A program made the translations under genes and the position numbers. This document shows, piece after piece, positions 1-8,770 of a stretch of DNA of 64,000 nucleotides. Source of the stretch: Pseudomonas subflava (GTDB taxonomy: Bacteria > Pseudomonadota > Gammaproteobacteria > Pseudomonadales > Pseudomonadaceae); assembly GCF_023823685.1 (NCBI RefSeq), contig NZ_JAMXBF010000001.1, positions 62,001 to 126,000 on the forward strand. Reading direction: 5' to 3'. The number at the start of each line of letters is the position of its first letter. Position 1 is the first letter of the stretch. A model generated the notes under the pieces. That model saw nothing but the letters and a program-made list of their open reading frames with translations. It was not told the origin of the DNA and searched no databases.

Positions 1-1452
1 GTGGCCACCACGGATAATCAGCTCTTTCTTGCGGCCCGTCAGCCAGAAATAGCCTTCGGCATCTTGGCGGCCCAGATCACCAGTATTGAGCCAGCGCCGG
101 TGATCGATCTCGATCCAGACACCCTTGTTGTGGTTGCTGTCCAGGTAACCGGCAAAGACGTTCGGGCCATGGATGGCAATGACGCCGACCTCATCCACGG
201 CGGCATCGCGCAGATATGTCCCCGCGTCGTTGAGTATCACCGCGCGCATGTCCTGGTAGGCCAGGCGCAGGCCGATGGAGCCGACTCGCCGTTCGCCCTC
301 CGGAGGGTTGCTGGAGGAGACGCAGGCGCCTTCCGTCAGCCCATAGCCTTCGAGAATGCGCACGCCGACGCGGCGTTCGAACTCGCGGAACAGCTCGACC
401 GGCATGGGCGCAGCGCCACAGAGCGCGTACTGCAGGCTGGAGAGATCGAAGCCGTTTACCGGATGCTGCAGCAGCGCCGAATAGACGGTGGGCACACCGG
501 AGAAGGAGGTGATCCGGAAGTGCTGAACGATGGCCCAGAAATTGGCGATGACCCCTTCGCCACGGTAACCCTGGGGAGTGCCGATGATCACCCGGTCACC
601 GTGGGTCCAGGGCATGAGCCCGGTCACCAGCTGGCCGTTGACATGGAAGAGCGGCAGGCCACAGAAGATCACCTGGCCGGAAGCTCTCGGCTGAGTGGCG
701 GCATCCATGGACCAGGCATTGAATACCTCCGAGCCATGGGTGCGGATGGCGATCTTCGGCAGGCCGGTGGTACCTCCCGTGCAGAAGTAGGACGAATGCT
801 CGTTCGATCGAATCTGCCTGCCGCTTTTGAGGTGGTCCTGGGGCTGCCGGCGCATCAGGGCGCGCAGGTTGTGCATGCGCCGTCCCCGGTGATGGGATTT
901 CTCCCGTGCGGCCATCCAGCGCAAGGCGAGTGCGGAAAGCGCGCCTACATAGGGCGTCATGTCCACCCACACGATGTCCTGCACGCACGGCAGGCGTTCA
1001 AGCTCGCTGGAGAGCTTGTCCCACAGATCCACTCCTGGGGTGGGGGCCAGCGTCACCACTACCTTGGCACCGGCAGCGCGAAGCAGGTCGCCGATCTGAG
1101 AGGCTTCCAGCATGGGGTTGACCGCCATGACGATGCCGGCGGCTTCACCGCCCCAGATGGTGAAGTGGGTTTCCGGCAGGTTCGGCAGCAGGAAGGCGAT
1201 CACATCCTTGGGGCCGATACCCAGGTCATGAAACGCATTGGCCGCCCGGGTGATATCGGCGAACAGCTCTGCGTAGCTCCATTCATGAGTGTTCTGGTAG
1301 TCCTTGCTGTGCAGGAAGAAGCTCAGCGCTGGCGCATCGGCATACGCTGCGGCGCAGCGCCGCAAGGCTTCGTAAGTGCTCGCGGCCAGGCCCCGCTGCG
1401 CCAAGGGCGGGCTTTCGAGGACGTGAATATCGTGCAGGGAACGAACGGCCAT
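1..1452 (-). CDS. acyl-CoA synthetase / AMP-dependent ligase, C-terminus outside window
   Basis: This is an ANL-superfamily ligase that activates a carboxylic acid to its CoA thioester with ATP. About 484 residues are present and the frame runs off the left edge. Visible landmarks are the P-loop 'YFCTGGTTGLPK' near residue 225, 'GYGLTEGA' near residue 368, and the hinge and adenylate-binding stretch 'NTGDLG...DAEGYFWLTGRKKE' near residues 454-475. The ATG at 1452 overlaps the stop of the upstream FAH-family gene (TGATG), so the two are translationally coupled. Position at the end of a dioxygenase/hydrolase operon suggests it activates an acid pathway intermediate; the substrate cannot be read from the sequence. 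Confidence 0.9.
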   Translation of the reverse strand, partial: MAVRSLHDIHVLESPPLAQRGLAASTYEALRRCAAAYADAPALSFFLHSKDYQNTHEWSYAELFADITRAANAFHDLGIGPKDVIAFLLPNLPETHFTIWGGEAAGIVMAVNPMLEASQIGDLLRAAGAKVVVTLAPTPGVDLWDKLSSELERLPCVQDIVWVDMTPYVGALSALALRWMAAREKSHHRGRRMHNLRALMRRQPQDHLKSGRQIRSNEHSSYFCTGGTTGLPKIAIRTHGSEVFNAWSMDAATQPRASGQVIFCGLPLFHVNGQLVTGLMPWTHGDRVIIGTPQGYRGEGVIANFWAIVQHFRITSFSGVPTVYSALLQHPVNGFDLSSLQYALCGAAPMPVELFREFERRVGVRILEGYGLTEGACVSSSNPPEGERRVGSIGLRLAYQDMRAVILNDAGTYLRDAAVDEVGVIAIHGPNVFAGYLDSNHNKGVWIEIDHRRWLNTGDLGRQDAEGYFWLTGRKKELIIRGGH

Positions 1453-2552
1453 CAGGCTTGCTCCATCACGACATTGCGTTGTACGCCGAGGTCGATGGCG
1501 CCATCGGCGCTGCGGATGGACGCTTCCACCACATCGCCTGCTTTCAGGTAATGGCTGCTGCGGCCCTCCTGGGCTTTCATGAATACCTTCCATTTCACCG
1601 ACTCTGGCAGCAGGGCGCCGATGCGCTGCTTAGTGGGCGACGGGATCGTCAGGGCGCAGCCGGCTGGCGTGCCGGTGGCGATCAGGTCTCCGGCGGCAAA
1701 GTCATGCACGCCGGAGAGCTCCGTGAGAGTTTCCGCGGGCCCGTACACCAGGTTGGCGGTACTGTCGTTCTGGCGTGTCTGCTGGTTCACGCTCAGGTGC
1801 AGCTGTAGGCGCTTGAGATAGCCCATGTCCTTGGCTTCCAGCAGGCACAGGTATGGCCCGACCGGGCCGAAGGTGCGGAAGCTCTTGCCCTTGTAGAACT
1901 GCATTTGCGGAATCTGGATATCCCGCGCCGAGTAGTCATTGACGATCACCAGCCCGGCCACGAACTCGTGCAGGTTGGCGTCCGTGACCTGCACCTGGCC
2001 CGTGATCTCGCGCTTGAGCACCAGGCCGAGCTCGATCTCGTAATCGAGGAAGCGCACCACGCGCGGTTTGATCAGCGGGCTGTTCGCCGGGACGATGCAG
2101 CTGGAAGCCTTGGTGAAGATCATGTTGAAGTTCTTCGCGTCAGGGTCCATCCCCGACTCGATCATGTGCTGCCGGTAGTTGGCGCCCTGGCACACGAACT
2201 GCTGGTTCTGCGTCACGGGCGATAGCAGGGTAACGGCATCCAGGCTCAGCTCATCACCGCGCAGCTCGGCCAGTTCGGCGATGCGGGTTTCCCGTATCAG
2301 CTCGCCGGTGGTGGCAAACTCACCGGGAATGATCGATATGCGGTCCTGGCGAATGACGCCCCACTGGACCTTGTTCTGGTGTTCGAAGCGGACTACGTGA
2401 ACGGGCATGACGATGGCTCCCGATGAGGAGGGTGGTGGCACAAAGGCTGGGTGTTGTTGTTCTGTAAAACTGCTCGTCGAAGTCGGCAGCAAGGCCCCAC
2501 CTGCCAGGGTCAACCCGGCCTTGAGCGCTGAGCGGCGACTCCAGATCTTCAT
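1452..2552 (-). CDS. fumarylacetoacetate hydrolase family protein with Tat-like leader
   Basis: The FAH fold is clear: 'QGANYRQHMIESG', then 'PLIKPRVVRFLDYEIELGLV' and 'VNDYSARDIQ', with 'IATGTPAG' near the C-terminus. The motif carries the usual acidic metal ligands (E..E..D). FAH-family enzymes hydrolyse or decarboxylate C-C bonds in ring-cleavage products. Two starts are plausible. ATG at 2552 lies 8 bp after the upstream stop and adds an N-terminus 'MKIWSRRSALKAGLTLAGG' that resembles a twin-arginine signal (366 aa). ATG at 2408 has a better Shine-Dalgarno (GGGAG) and gives a cytoplasmic 318-residue form. I list the longer one because the leader is in frame and looks like a real signal. 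Confidence 0.8.
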   Translation of the reverse strand: MKIWSRRSALKAGLTLAGGALLPTSTSSFTEQQHPAFVPPPSSSGAIVMPVHVVRFEHQNKVQWGVIRQDRISIIPGEFATTGELIRETRIAELAELRGDELSLDAVTLLSPVTQNQQFVCQGANYRQHMIESGMDPDAKNFNMIFTKASSCIVPANSPLIKPRVVRFLDYEIELGLVLKREITGQVQVTDANLHEFVAGLVIVNDYSARDIQIPQMQFYKGKSFRTFGPVGPYLCLLEAKDMGYLKRLQLHLSVNQQTRQNDSTANLVYGPAETLTELSGVHDFAAGDLIATGTPAGCALTIPSPTKQRIGALLPESVKWKVFMKAQEGRSSHYLKAGDVVEASIRSADGAIDLGVQRNVVMEQA

Positions 2553-2560
2553 GGCGCGGG

Positions 2561-3652
2561 CTATCCGAAAAGCCGCGCCAGCATCACCAGTTTTCGCCAG
2601 GTCAGGTCCGGGCTTCGCCGCAGGTTGCGCAGTAGCAGTCGCAGATTGGTGAAGTTGAGTACCGGCTTGGTGAAGCTCTTCGGCATGCGCTGGCCCCATT
2701 GGGCCATGGCCTCGGGGCTTACGCTGTGCAGCTCGGTGGGCCGCTCGCTGGTGAACAGATCACCGTCGCAGTAGTGCTCATGCTTGTCGCCCCAGGGGTC
2801 CTGCCAGTAGTCGAAGATCTGGCTGCCAAGAATGTGCCGGCCGATGCCCCAGGCATGCTTCCAGCCGCGTTCCTGCAGGATGCGCTGGCCGACCCCGACG
2901 GCATCGGCATCCACCACTTCGTAGGCGCTGTGGCTGTACGTCGCCATGAATCCCTGGGCCATAGCCAGCGTGTGATGGTCGGCCGGCTCGTTTCCCAGAT
3001 CCAGACGCATGAAGGCGACGGCCGGCGAGCCGTCCGGTAGCACCTGGACGTCGCTGGGGATCAGGCCGAAATGCTGGGTGTACCAGGCGCACGTGGCCTG
3101 GAAATCGGCAACTTCCAGCACCACATGGCCCAGCCGGATCACTTCCGGTGGAGTGATGGGCGGGCGCTGAGTGCCGTTGATACGGGCATGGCTGTCGACC
3201 TGGTTGAGCGGCAGAGCAGGCCGATGTGGAATGACGTCGGCGGGGGTCTGGCCGAATACCACCTCGACTACGAACCCGGAGGGATCGGTCAGGCAGACCT
3301 TTTCGCCGCCACCCGGGGCCTGATTGGGCTGGATGGGAGAGGCACCTGGCAGGCGCGAGATGACCTCCAGATCCGCCCGGGAGGCGAGGGCAAGGCCGAG
3401 GCCAACGAAGCGTGTCTTCTCGGCACGACGGACCTGGTAGCAATAGGCGGCGCTGCCAGTGCCGCGCATATAGAGATTGTCGGCATCGCGGCGGGCCACG
3501 CGCAGGCCGAAGTCAACGAGGAAGCGCTCAGCAAGACTCAGGTCCGCACGCTCGAAGATGAGATGGGCAAGCGCCGTGGCCTTCACCGTGGGCTGGGGAT
3601 GCCTGGCGGGCTGAGGCGTCACCAGCGGGGGTTGCATGCTCGGTATTGTCAT
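2561..3652 (-). CDS. two-domain VOC protein, extradiol ring-cleavage dioxygenase-like
   Basis: The protein is 363 aa with two vicinal-oxygen-chelate modules. The C-terminal module keeps a plausible 2-His-1-Glu metal set of type I extradiol dioxygenases: His in 'LGHVVLEV', His in 'YSHSAYEV' and Glu in 'KHEHYCDGD'. The N-terminal module starts at 'ALAHLIFERADLS'. Such enzymes open catechol rings next to the diol using Fe(II) or Mn(II) and O2. The start at 3652 is chosen over an upstream GTG (3667) because GGAG lies 7 bp before this ATG. It ends 8 bp before the FAH-family gene, so the two form an operon. The exact substrate is unknown. Confidence 0.8.
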   Translation of the reverse strand: MTIPSMQPPLVTPQPARHPQPTVKATALAHLIFERADLSLAERFLVDFGLRVARRDADNLYMRGTGSAAYCYQVRRAEKTRFVGLGLALASRADLEVISRLPGASPIQPNQAPGGGEKVCLTDPSGFVVEVVFGQTPADVIPHRPALPLNQVDSHARINGTQRPPITPPEVIRLGHVVLEVADFQATCAWYTQHFGLIPSDVQVLPDGSPAVAFMRLDLGNEPADHHTLAMAQGFMATYSHSAYEVVDADAVGVGQRILQERGWKHAWGIGRHILGSQIFDYWQDPWGDKHEHYCDGDLFTSERPTELHSVSPEAMAQWGQRMPKSFTKPVLNFTNLRLLLRNLRRSPDLTWRKLVMLARLFG

Positions 3653-3731
3653 CGTTGTTCTCCGCACTTTTTTCAGGCAAGGCTTCGCCTTCGACCCCGA
3701 ATCACGGGGTCGCTAGAAACCGGATAAACAG

Positions 3732-4346
3732 TCAGTCCACAGCGGGTAGGGGCGGCAGATCGAGCCTGGCCAACCGCAGCGCCTCCTCGGCGGGAACACC
3801 CAGAGCGCGAAGCAGCAGCTCAACGGCTTCGGTGCCCGCGTCGCGCCAGGTTTTTATCCCCTCGCGCACCATGAAAATCGCCCCAAGCGTGGCGCCGGCA
3901 ATCAGCGAGATCACACTGGCCAGAGTCTCCTGGCGAATCTGGTAGCGACCGGTCTTCAGCCCTTGGAGCAGGTCGATGGTGGCCTGGCTATAGAGCATCT
4001 CGCGCATCGAGGCGTTGCTCAGTGCAAAGCGGTTGAGGAACGCTCCCCAGTGGGGCTCGTCGTGGGCTCGGCGGATGAACAGGCGCATACCCTTGGAGAG
4101 ACGCTCGGCTGGGTCCTCGACGCTGGCAAAGCTGAGCGCGATGCGCTGATGCATCTCACTGCTCAATTGGCTGGCCACCTGCTCGAACAGTTGCTCCATC
4201 GTCTCCACGTTGTTGTAAATGGTGCCGCGCGCCACTCCCGCCTCCTCGGCGAGGTCGCTGATATTCAGCTGCATGACCCCTTTCTCGGCAAAGAGGCGCA
4301 GGGCTGCCTGGTGAATACGGCGCTGAGCTTGATTGAGACGGGTCAA
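3732..4346 (-). CDS. TetR-family transcriptional regulator (first)
   Basis: A 204-aa repressor with an N-terminal helix-turn-helix ('LNISDLAEEAGVARGTIYNNV') and an all-helical ligand domain. The likely start is a TTG at 4346, preceded by GGAG with 8-bp spacing. An upstream TTG at 4394 in the same frame would fall inside the putative operator and is less likely. The gene lies 79 bp upstream of the dioxygenase gene on the same strand and may be cotranscribed with it. A perfect inverted repeat in its own promoter suggests autorepression. The ligand is presumably a pathway metabolite (inference). Confidence 0.85.
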   Translation of the reverse strand: MTRLNQAQRRIHQAALRLFAEKGVMQLNISDLAEEAGVARGTIYNNVETMEQLFEQVASQLSSEMHQRIALSFASVEDPAERLSKGMRLFIRRAHDEPHWGAFLNRFALSNASMREMLYSQATIDLLQGLKTGRYQIRQETLASVISLIAGATLGAIFMVREGIKTWRDAGTEAVELLLRALGVPAEEALRLARLDLPPLPAVD

Positions 4347-4375
4347 CGGAATATCTCCAGATTCGACATGAGTAA

Positions 4376-4404
4376 ATTGAACAGTAATGTTCAAAATTGG
4401 TCAA
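4376..4404 (-). promoter_or_regulatory. putative promoter with overlapping TetR operator
   Basis: On the minus strand there is TTGACC (4404-4399), a 17-bp gap, then TTCAAT (4381-4376), a plausible sigma70 pair. The dyad TTGAACA-GTAA-TGTTCAA (4377-4394) overlaps the spacer and the -10 element. This is the arrangement expected for an autoregulated TetR gene. Only the sequence match is seen; binding is inferred. Confidence 0.5.
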
Positions 4405-4638
4405 TCTATTTTGTTTTTATCTGATGGTGAGCATTTGTAAGGTGCTCAAGCATGCGCTGACACATGCGGTATGTGAGCACAAGGCGGGCGCTCGGTGGCC
4501 GAGGTTTGCCGACCGCGAAGCCCCAAAAGGTGGCAACGCATGCCCGGTCTGGCGAGCAAAGTAGCTGCGATGCTTGCTAATGAGCTTTCGCTGAGAGTCT
4601 CAACTGGTGAAAGAGGGGAGTGTGCTCGCTGCTTTGAC

Positions 4639-5271
4639 TCAGCCCGGCAGCGGCTGCTGGGCGAGCTTGCGTGCGCGGGCCGGGGTGGTGCCTAGGGCCT
4701 TGAGCACCATCTCCGCGACCTGGCTGTCGTGGTTCTGGATGCCGCGCCCCTCTATGACTGCGCGCATCCCGCCAACCACGCAGGACACCACCAGATCCCG
4801 AGCGATATTCTCGTCGGGGTAAGAAAAGACGCCCTCCTCAGCGCCCGCGCGCAGATCGACCAGTACATAGTTGGCGATCTTCGAGCGAATCGCCTGATCG
4901 AAATGCACCACGCGGATTACCGCACTGGCCCAGGTCGGATCTGCAGCAGCGCGGCGAATGAACATGCGCACGCCAATCGCAAGGCGAAGGGCGCCACTAT
5001 TCACGTCGATGCTAAGAGCCGAAATGGTCTCGGAGAATTTGTCAGCCAGCGCGATGCCGACTGCCTCGATGACTTCGTCGCGAGTGCGGAAGTAGTTGTA
5101 GATGGTGCCGTTGGCTACCTCCGCCTCAGTGGCCACTTCCAGCAAGGCGACCTCGCCGACTTCCTTGCGCGCCAACAGGCGCAGCGCGGCCTCGATCAGG
5201 CTCTGACGTGTACGCTCGCGCTTTTTATGGCCGCGGGTCAGAGGGGCGTCGGTTCGGTCTGTGTTGCTCAT
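4639..5271 (-). CDS. TetR-family transcriptional regulator (second)
   Basis: A 210-aa protein. The helix-turn-helix is at about residues 38-62 ('VALLEVATEAEVANGTIYNYF'), after a basic leader with 'RGHKKRERTRQSLIEAAL'. The C-terminal ligand domain is divergent and shares 'GVRMFIRRA' with the neighbouring TetR protein (4346-3732), which carries 'GMRLFIRRA'. The pair may therefore be old paralogues with similar ligands. The gene sits between the FAD monooxygenase (65 bp upstream, same strand) and the first TetR gene, and probably controls part of this catabolic cluster. Confidence 0.85.
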   Translation of the reverse strand: MSNTDRTDAPLTRGHKKRERTRQSLIEAALRLLARKEVGEVALLEVATEAEVANGTIYNYFRTRDEVIEAVGIALADKFSETISALSIDVNSGALRLAIGVRMFIRRAAADPTWASAVIRVVHFDQAIRSKIANYVLVDLRAGAEEGVFSYPDENIARDLVVSCVVGGMRAVIEGRGIQNHDSQVAEMVLKALGTTPARARKLAQQPLPG

Positions 5272-5335
5272 TGGGCCACTCGCTGGAGAAGTAGGCCCGA
5301 TGATAGTGGAAGCGTCCGCATTGGGGCAGACCCAC

Positions 5336-6925
5336 TCAATAGCCGAGCAGTGCCAGGCTTTCCCTGATCAGCTTGCCGGCCTGGGCTTGCGGGCCCTCAT
5401 GCATGACGATGCGATCGGGACGCACCACTGCGAGCGAGCCGGCTGGTGCCTTGCCGAGCAGGGCGTTGTTGAGGTCCTCGACAAAGGGGGTTGCAGCACG
5501 GCTCATCTGCCCCTGCAGCCCGACGTGCAGGTAGTGACCGCCGCAACCCTCCCAGCAGCGGCGAATTTCTTCGTCCAGTAGGGTGCGAGGGTCGATGCCG
5601 AAGCCGACCAGGGTTAGGTGGTCGCCCAGGCTATCGTCACTGAGGCTGATGCTGCCATTCTGTGTACGTACAAGCCCCTGTGGGAACAGCCCGCCACGAC
5701 GTAAGCGGCGACCACGGGCCACCGGCATGAACAGGCCACGTTTGAAGTTGTTCTTTGGCTTGATCTCCAGTTCCTCGAACAGTGATCTCAAGTAAGGGAC
5801 CAGCCTTAACGATCGCATCAGCCCGTGCACCAGAAAGGCCACGGGAGCATTCTTGGGCATCACCAGGCCCCCCATCATTTTAGCCAGCGCGATCATTTCG
5901 CGGGCATGAGGGCGACGTTCCTGGTCGTAGCTGTCGAGAATCTTCGAGCTGGCGCGGCCATTCACTACCCAGGCGAGCTTCCAGGCCAGGTTGGCGGCAT
6001 CGCGCAGGCCGGCCACCAGACCTTGGCCGACGAAGGGCGGGGTGATATGCGCCGCGTCGCCGATGAGGAACACCCGGCCGCTCTGGAAGCGTTCGCAGCA
6101 ACGCGCGTGGAATCGGTAGACCGCCTTGCGCTCGATCTTCAGCTGGTCCGCATCTATCCAAGGCTGCAGCAAGGCGGCGATGTGTTCATCGTTCTCCATC
6201 TGCTCACGGGTTTCGCCGGCCCGGAGCATGAATTCCCAGCGCTCTCGTCCGCCAGGTGCCGGCATGTGCGGGGTAGGGCGGCGGTGATCGCAGATGAACT
6301 CGATATGGTCGATGGCCTGTTGTTCGCGCTCGGCCGCGTCGACGATCAGCCAGTCCTGGCTGTAGCTGGTGCCCTGGAACTCCTGGCCGATCAGGCTGCG
6401 CACTTTCGAGCTAGCGCCATCGGCGCCTACCAGGTATTGCGAACGGACCTGCTGCAGGCTGCCTTCTTCATCGCGCAGGATGGCCAGCACTCCGCTGTCA
6501 TCCTGGATCAGGTCCACCAGCTCGAAGCCACCCTGGTGCTGAACACTGGCGAAGTGGCGGGACTGGGCGCGCATCGAGTGCTCCAGGTCCGGTTGATAGA
6601 AGGTCACCAATTTCGGATGGCCGTCCAGACTGCCGCTGGTATTGGCGCGACCGAACTGGCCGACCATCGGGCAGTGCATGCGTACCTCGGGTATGACGAT
6701 CTTGTCGAACGCATCCTCGGCCAGGCCGGCCAGTTGAAGGATGCGCAGCGCCTCGTTGTCGAGGGCGATCGCGCGGGGCATCAGCAACACCTCATGAACC
6801 CTGTCGACCGCCAGGACGTGAACTCCATAGCGACCGAGCAAGGCGGCCAGCGTGGCGCCAACGGGGCCGTAACCGATGATCAGTATGTCCACTGCTGCAG
6901 GCAGCTTGGTCTTGTTGTCGTGCAT
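5336..6925 (-). CDS. FAD-dependent aromatic monooxygenase (MhpA-like)
   Basis: A 529-aa class A flavoprotein hydroxylase. The dinucleotide-binding motif GYGPVG is at residues 18-23, the DG motif is in 'LVGADGASSKVR', and the second FAD motif is in 'VFLIGDAAHITPPFVGQG'. The overall pattern matches 3-(3-hydroxyphenyl)propionate hydroxylase and related phenol hydroxylases, which add an ortho hydroxyl using NAD(P)H and O2 to make a catechol. That product would suit the extradiol dioxygenase-like protein in this cluster. It is transcribed divergently from the PhyH-family gene across a 140-bp gap with a palindrome. Confidence 0.87.
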   Translation of the reverse strand: MHDNKTKLPAAVDILIIGYGPVGATLAALLGRYGVHVLAVDRVHEVLLMPRAIALDNEALRILQLAGLAEDAFDKIVIPEVRMHCPMVGQFGRANTSGSLDGHPKLVTFYQPDLEHSMRAQSRHFASVQHQGGFELVDLIQDDSGVLAILRDEEGSLQQVRSQYLVGADGASSKVRSLIGQEFQGTSYSQDWLIVDAAEREQQAIDHIEFICDHRRPTPHMPAPGGRERWEFMLRAGETREQMENDEHIAALLQPWIDADQLKIERKAVYRFHARCCERFQSGRVFLIGDAAHITPPFVGQGLVAGLRDAANLAWKLAWVVNGRASSKILDSYDQERRPHAREMIALAKMMGGLVMPKNAPVAFLVHGLMRSLRLVPYLRSLFEELEIKPKNNFKRGLFMPVARGRRLRRGGLFPQGLVRTQNGSISLSDDSLGDHLTLVGFGIDPRTLLDEEIRRCWEGCGGHYLHVGLQGQMSRAATPFVEDLNNALLGKAPAGSLAVVRPDRIVMHEGPQAQAGKLIRESLALLGY

Positions 6926-6991
6926 GTCGGTCTCTTGTCGTTATTGAGGGCGCGGTTTGTTTGTGGCAGATTATTCAAAAATGAGCAATCT

Positions 6992-7003
6992 CTCAATATT
7001 GAG
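6992..7003. promoter_or_regulatory. 12-bp palindrome in divergent promoter region
   Basis: CTCAATATTGAG is a perfect dyad lying midway between the divergent FAD monooxygenase and PhyH-family genes, in an AT-rich stretch that probably holds both promoters. Three TetR genes are close by, so a regulator site is reasonable, but which one binds is unknown. Confidence 0.4.
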
Positions 7004-7065
7004 TTGTTCCGCGATTTCCCTATTCCAATTACAAACCGAGCACGCTGTGCCGAGGGAGTTGAACC

Positions 7066-8040
7066 ATGTCCTATCCCGCATACCCCGTACGAGTCCTGAC
7101 CGCCGAGGAAATCCAGCGCTACCGCGACGATGGCGTGGTGATGATCAAGGGGGCGATTGACCCGAACTGGATGGCGATGATCGAAAGCGGCCTGGAGGCG
7201 GCGCGGAGCAATGCATCCGTGGTGGGGCGGTTCATGTCGCGCAAGGTGGAGGGCTACCAGATGGATATCTTTCTCTGGAAGCGCATTGATGCTCTGCGCG
7301 ACCTGATCTACTACGGCCCCTTCGCCCGCTGGGCCCAGCAGTTGATGGGCTCCCAGGAGGTCCGCTTCTTCTACGACCAGATGTTCGTCAAGGAGCCCGG
7401 TACGGATGCCCCCACGCCGTGGCACCAGGACCTGAGCTTCTGGCCGATTCGCGGCGAGCAGATCTGCTCGTTCTGGATTCCCTGTGATCCGGTCAACCGT
7501 GAGAACAGCGGGCTGCTGTACGTGAAGGGCTCGCACAAGTGGCCACAGCGCTTCAAGGCGATCTCGCCGGATTACGTGGCGGCGATCATCGATGACGGGA
7601 TGGACGATATTCCGGACATCAATGCCCATCCCGAGCGCTATGAGCTGCTCGACTGGGACATGGAACCGGGCGATATCCTGATGTTCCACCCGTTGACGCT
7701 GCACGGCTCATACGGCAATCAATCGAGGACCCGTCGTCGGCGTGCCTTGGCCTTGCGCTGGACCGGCGACGACGTTGTCTATGCGCCTTCAGCCAAGCGT
7801 ATGCCCATTCATTTCGAGCACGCCTCGCTGCCCGGAGGCGCGCTGCGTGGCGCGGCATTCCCCCGTATTCTGCCGGCGATGGACCCTCTGGAGCGGGCAG
7901 TTCGCGCCACTCCCGAGCGGCCAAAGTTCTCCAGCCTGCTGCGGTCGTCTCTCGATAACGCCATCGCCGCTACACGGCTGTCGCTGGAAAGGGGGAAAAG
8001 GAAGTCCCTTCAGCAGACCTGGTCACGCCCCGATGTTTGA
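7066..8040 (+). CDS. phytanoyl-CoA dioxygenase family (PhyH) oxygenase
   Basis: A 324-aa Fe(II)/2-oxoglutarate dioxygenase of the PhyH family. The iron-binding HxD is in 'TPWHQDLSFWPI' and the distal His is in 'FHPLTLHGSYGN', followed by an Arg-rich stretch that would hold 2-oxoglutarate. Members hydroxylate acyl-CoAs, small acids or natural products. It is the first plus-strand gene after the divergent promoter. The next gene, a TetR regulator, is convergent and ends 12 bp away. A role in the same catabolic route as the neighbouring oxygenases is inferred from position. Confidence 0.85.
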   Translation: MSYPAYPVRVLTAEEIQRYRDDGVVMIKGAIDPNWMAMIESGLEAARSNASVVGRFMSRKVEGYQMDIFLWKRIDALRDLIYYGPFARWAQQLMGSQEVRFFYDQMFVKEPGTDAPTPWHQDLSFWPIRGEQICSFWIPCDPVNRENSGLLYVKGSHKWPQRFKAISPDYVAAIIDDGMDDIPDINAHPERYELLDWDMEPGDILMFHPLTLHGSYGNQSRTRRRRALALRWTGDDVVYAPSAKRMPIHFEHASLPGGALRGAAFPRILPAMDPLERAVRATPERPKFSSLLRSSLDNAIAATRLSLERGKRKSLQQTWSRPDV

Positions 8041-8052
8041 GGGGCAGGGCAG

Positions 8053-8664
8053 TCAAACCTCGGACTTCAGGCTGGCGAGGGCTTCACAGAAAATGTCCGC
8101 CATCGGCTTCCTTTGTCGGCTCTGGTTGCCCCAGGCCTGTGTTGTCAGCTTCATCGCGCCGATGCAGATGATCGCCACCATCCGTAGCGCCACCTGGCGC
8201 TCGGGTTGCCTCCAGACTTCGCAGAGCGTGGCAAACAGCGCCTGCTCCTGCTCTGCGTAGAAGATCTGCTTGCGCGCAAGCAGTGACTCGCTCGAACGCA
8301 TCAGGTTGTCGAGAGACGTCATTTCCTCGGTGGTGTAGCGCGACATCTGCTTCGCCATGACATCGCGCACGGCGTCCAGTGGTTGCTCATCGGGCGAGGT
8401 CTTGAGCAGGTCTGCGCACATGCTGGCCCAGCCGGCGTCCATGACCGACATAACGATATCGTCCTTGGACTTGAAGTAGGAAAAGAAGGTGCGCCGCGAG
8501 ATACCGGCTTTGGCGGCGATGGCGTCCAGTGTCGTTGCCTGGTAGCCATTGGCGAGAAACAGGCTCAGCGCGGCGTCGACGATGCGCTGATGCGTCTCTC
8601 GGCGCTTTTGCTCACGCACGCCTTCCGCGGGTGTGCGGCCGCTGGGAAGAGAGGGTTTTGACAT
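8053..8664 (-). CDS. TetR-family transcriptional regulator (third)
   Basis: A 203-aa protein. The DNA-binding domain 'TLDAIAAKAGISRRTFFSYFKSKDDIV' is typical TetR. The ATG at 8664 has AAGG upstream at a suitable distance. The frame stays open to about 8700, but the extra stretch lacks a normal start codon. It is divergent from the SDR gene at 8771. The roughly 105 bp between them carry several TGCAC half-sites, suggesting that it represses the SDR gene and itself. Confidence 0.87.
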   Translation of the reverse strand: MSKPSLPSGRTPAEGVREQKRRETHQRIVDAALSLFLANGYQATTLDAIAAKAGISRRTFFSYFKSKDDIVMSVMDAGWASMCADLLKTSPDEQPLDAVRDVMAKQMSRYTTEEMTSLDNLMRSSESLLARKQIFYAEQEQALFATLCEVWRQPERQVALRMVAIICIGAMKLTTQAWGNQSRQRKPMADIFCEALASLKSEV

Positions 8665-8686
8665 ATGCTGTGCCTTATTGTAATTC

Positions 8687-8734
8687 TGCACTCGGTGCAA
8701 TTAAGCTTGCACTAGATGCTTTTAAAAGTGCACT
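8687..8734. promoter_or_regulatory. cluster of TGCAC dyads, putative TetR operator
   Basis: TGCAC-TCG-GTGCA (8687-8699) is a perfect 5-bp dyad. It is followed by TGCACT at 8708-8713 and AGTGCACT with the palindrome GTGCAC at 8728-8733. All lie between the divergent TetR and SDR genes. Recurrence of the same half-site is the evidence. Confidence 0.45.
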
Positions 8735-8770
8735 CAGCATACCTTCCATCCGTTCTGCGGGGCAAAGGCC

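Noticed and set aside
1-1551. Long open frame on the plus strand opposite the acyl-CoA synthetase
   Set aside because: It has no recognisable domain, while the minus strand gives an unmistakable ANL-superfamily protein; it is a GC-rich shadow frame.
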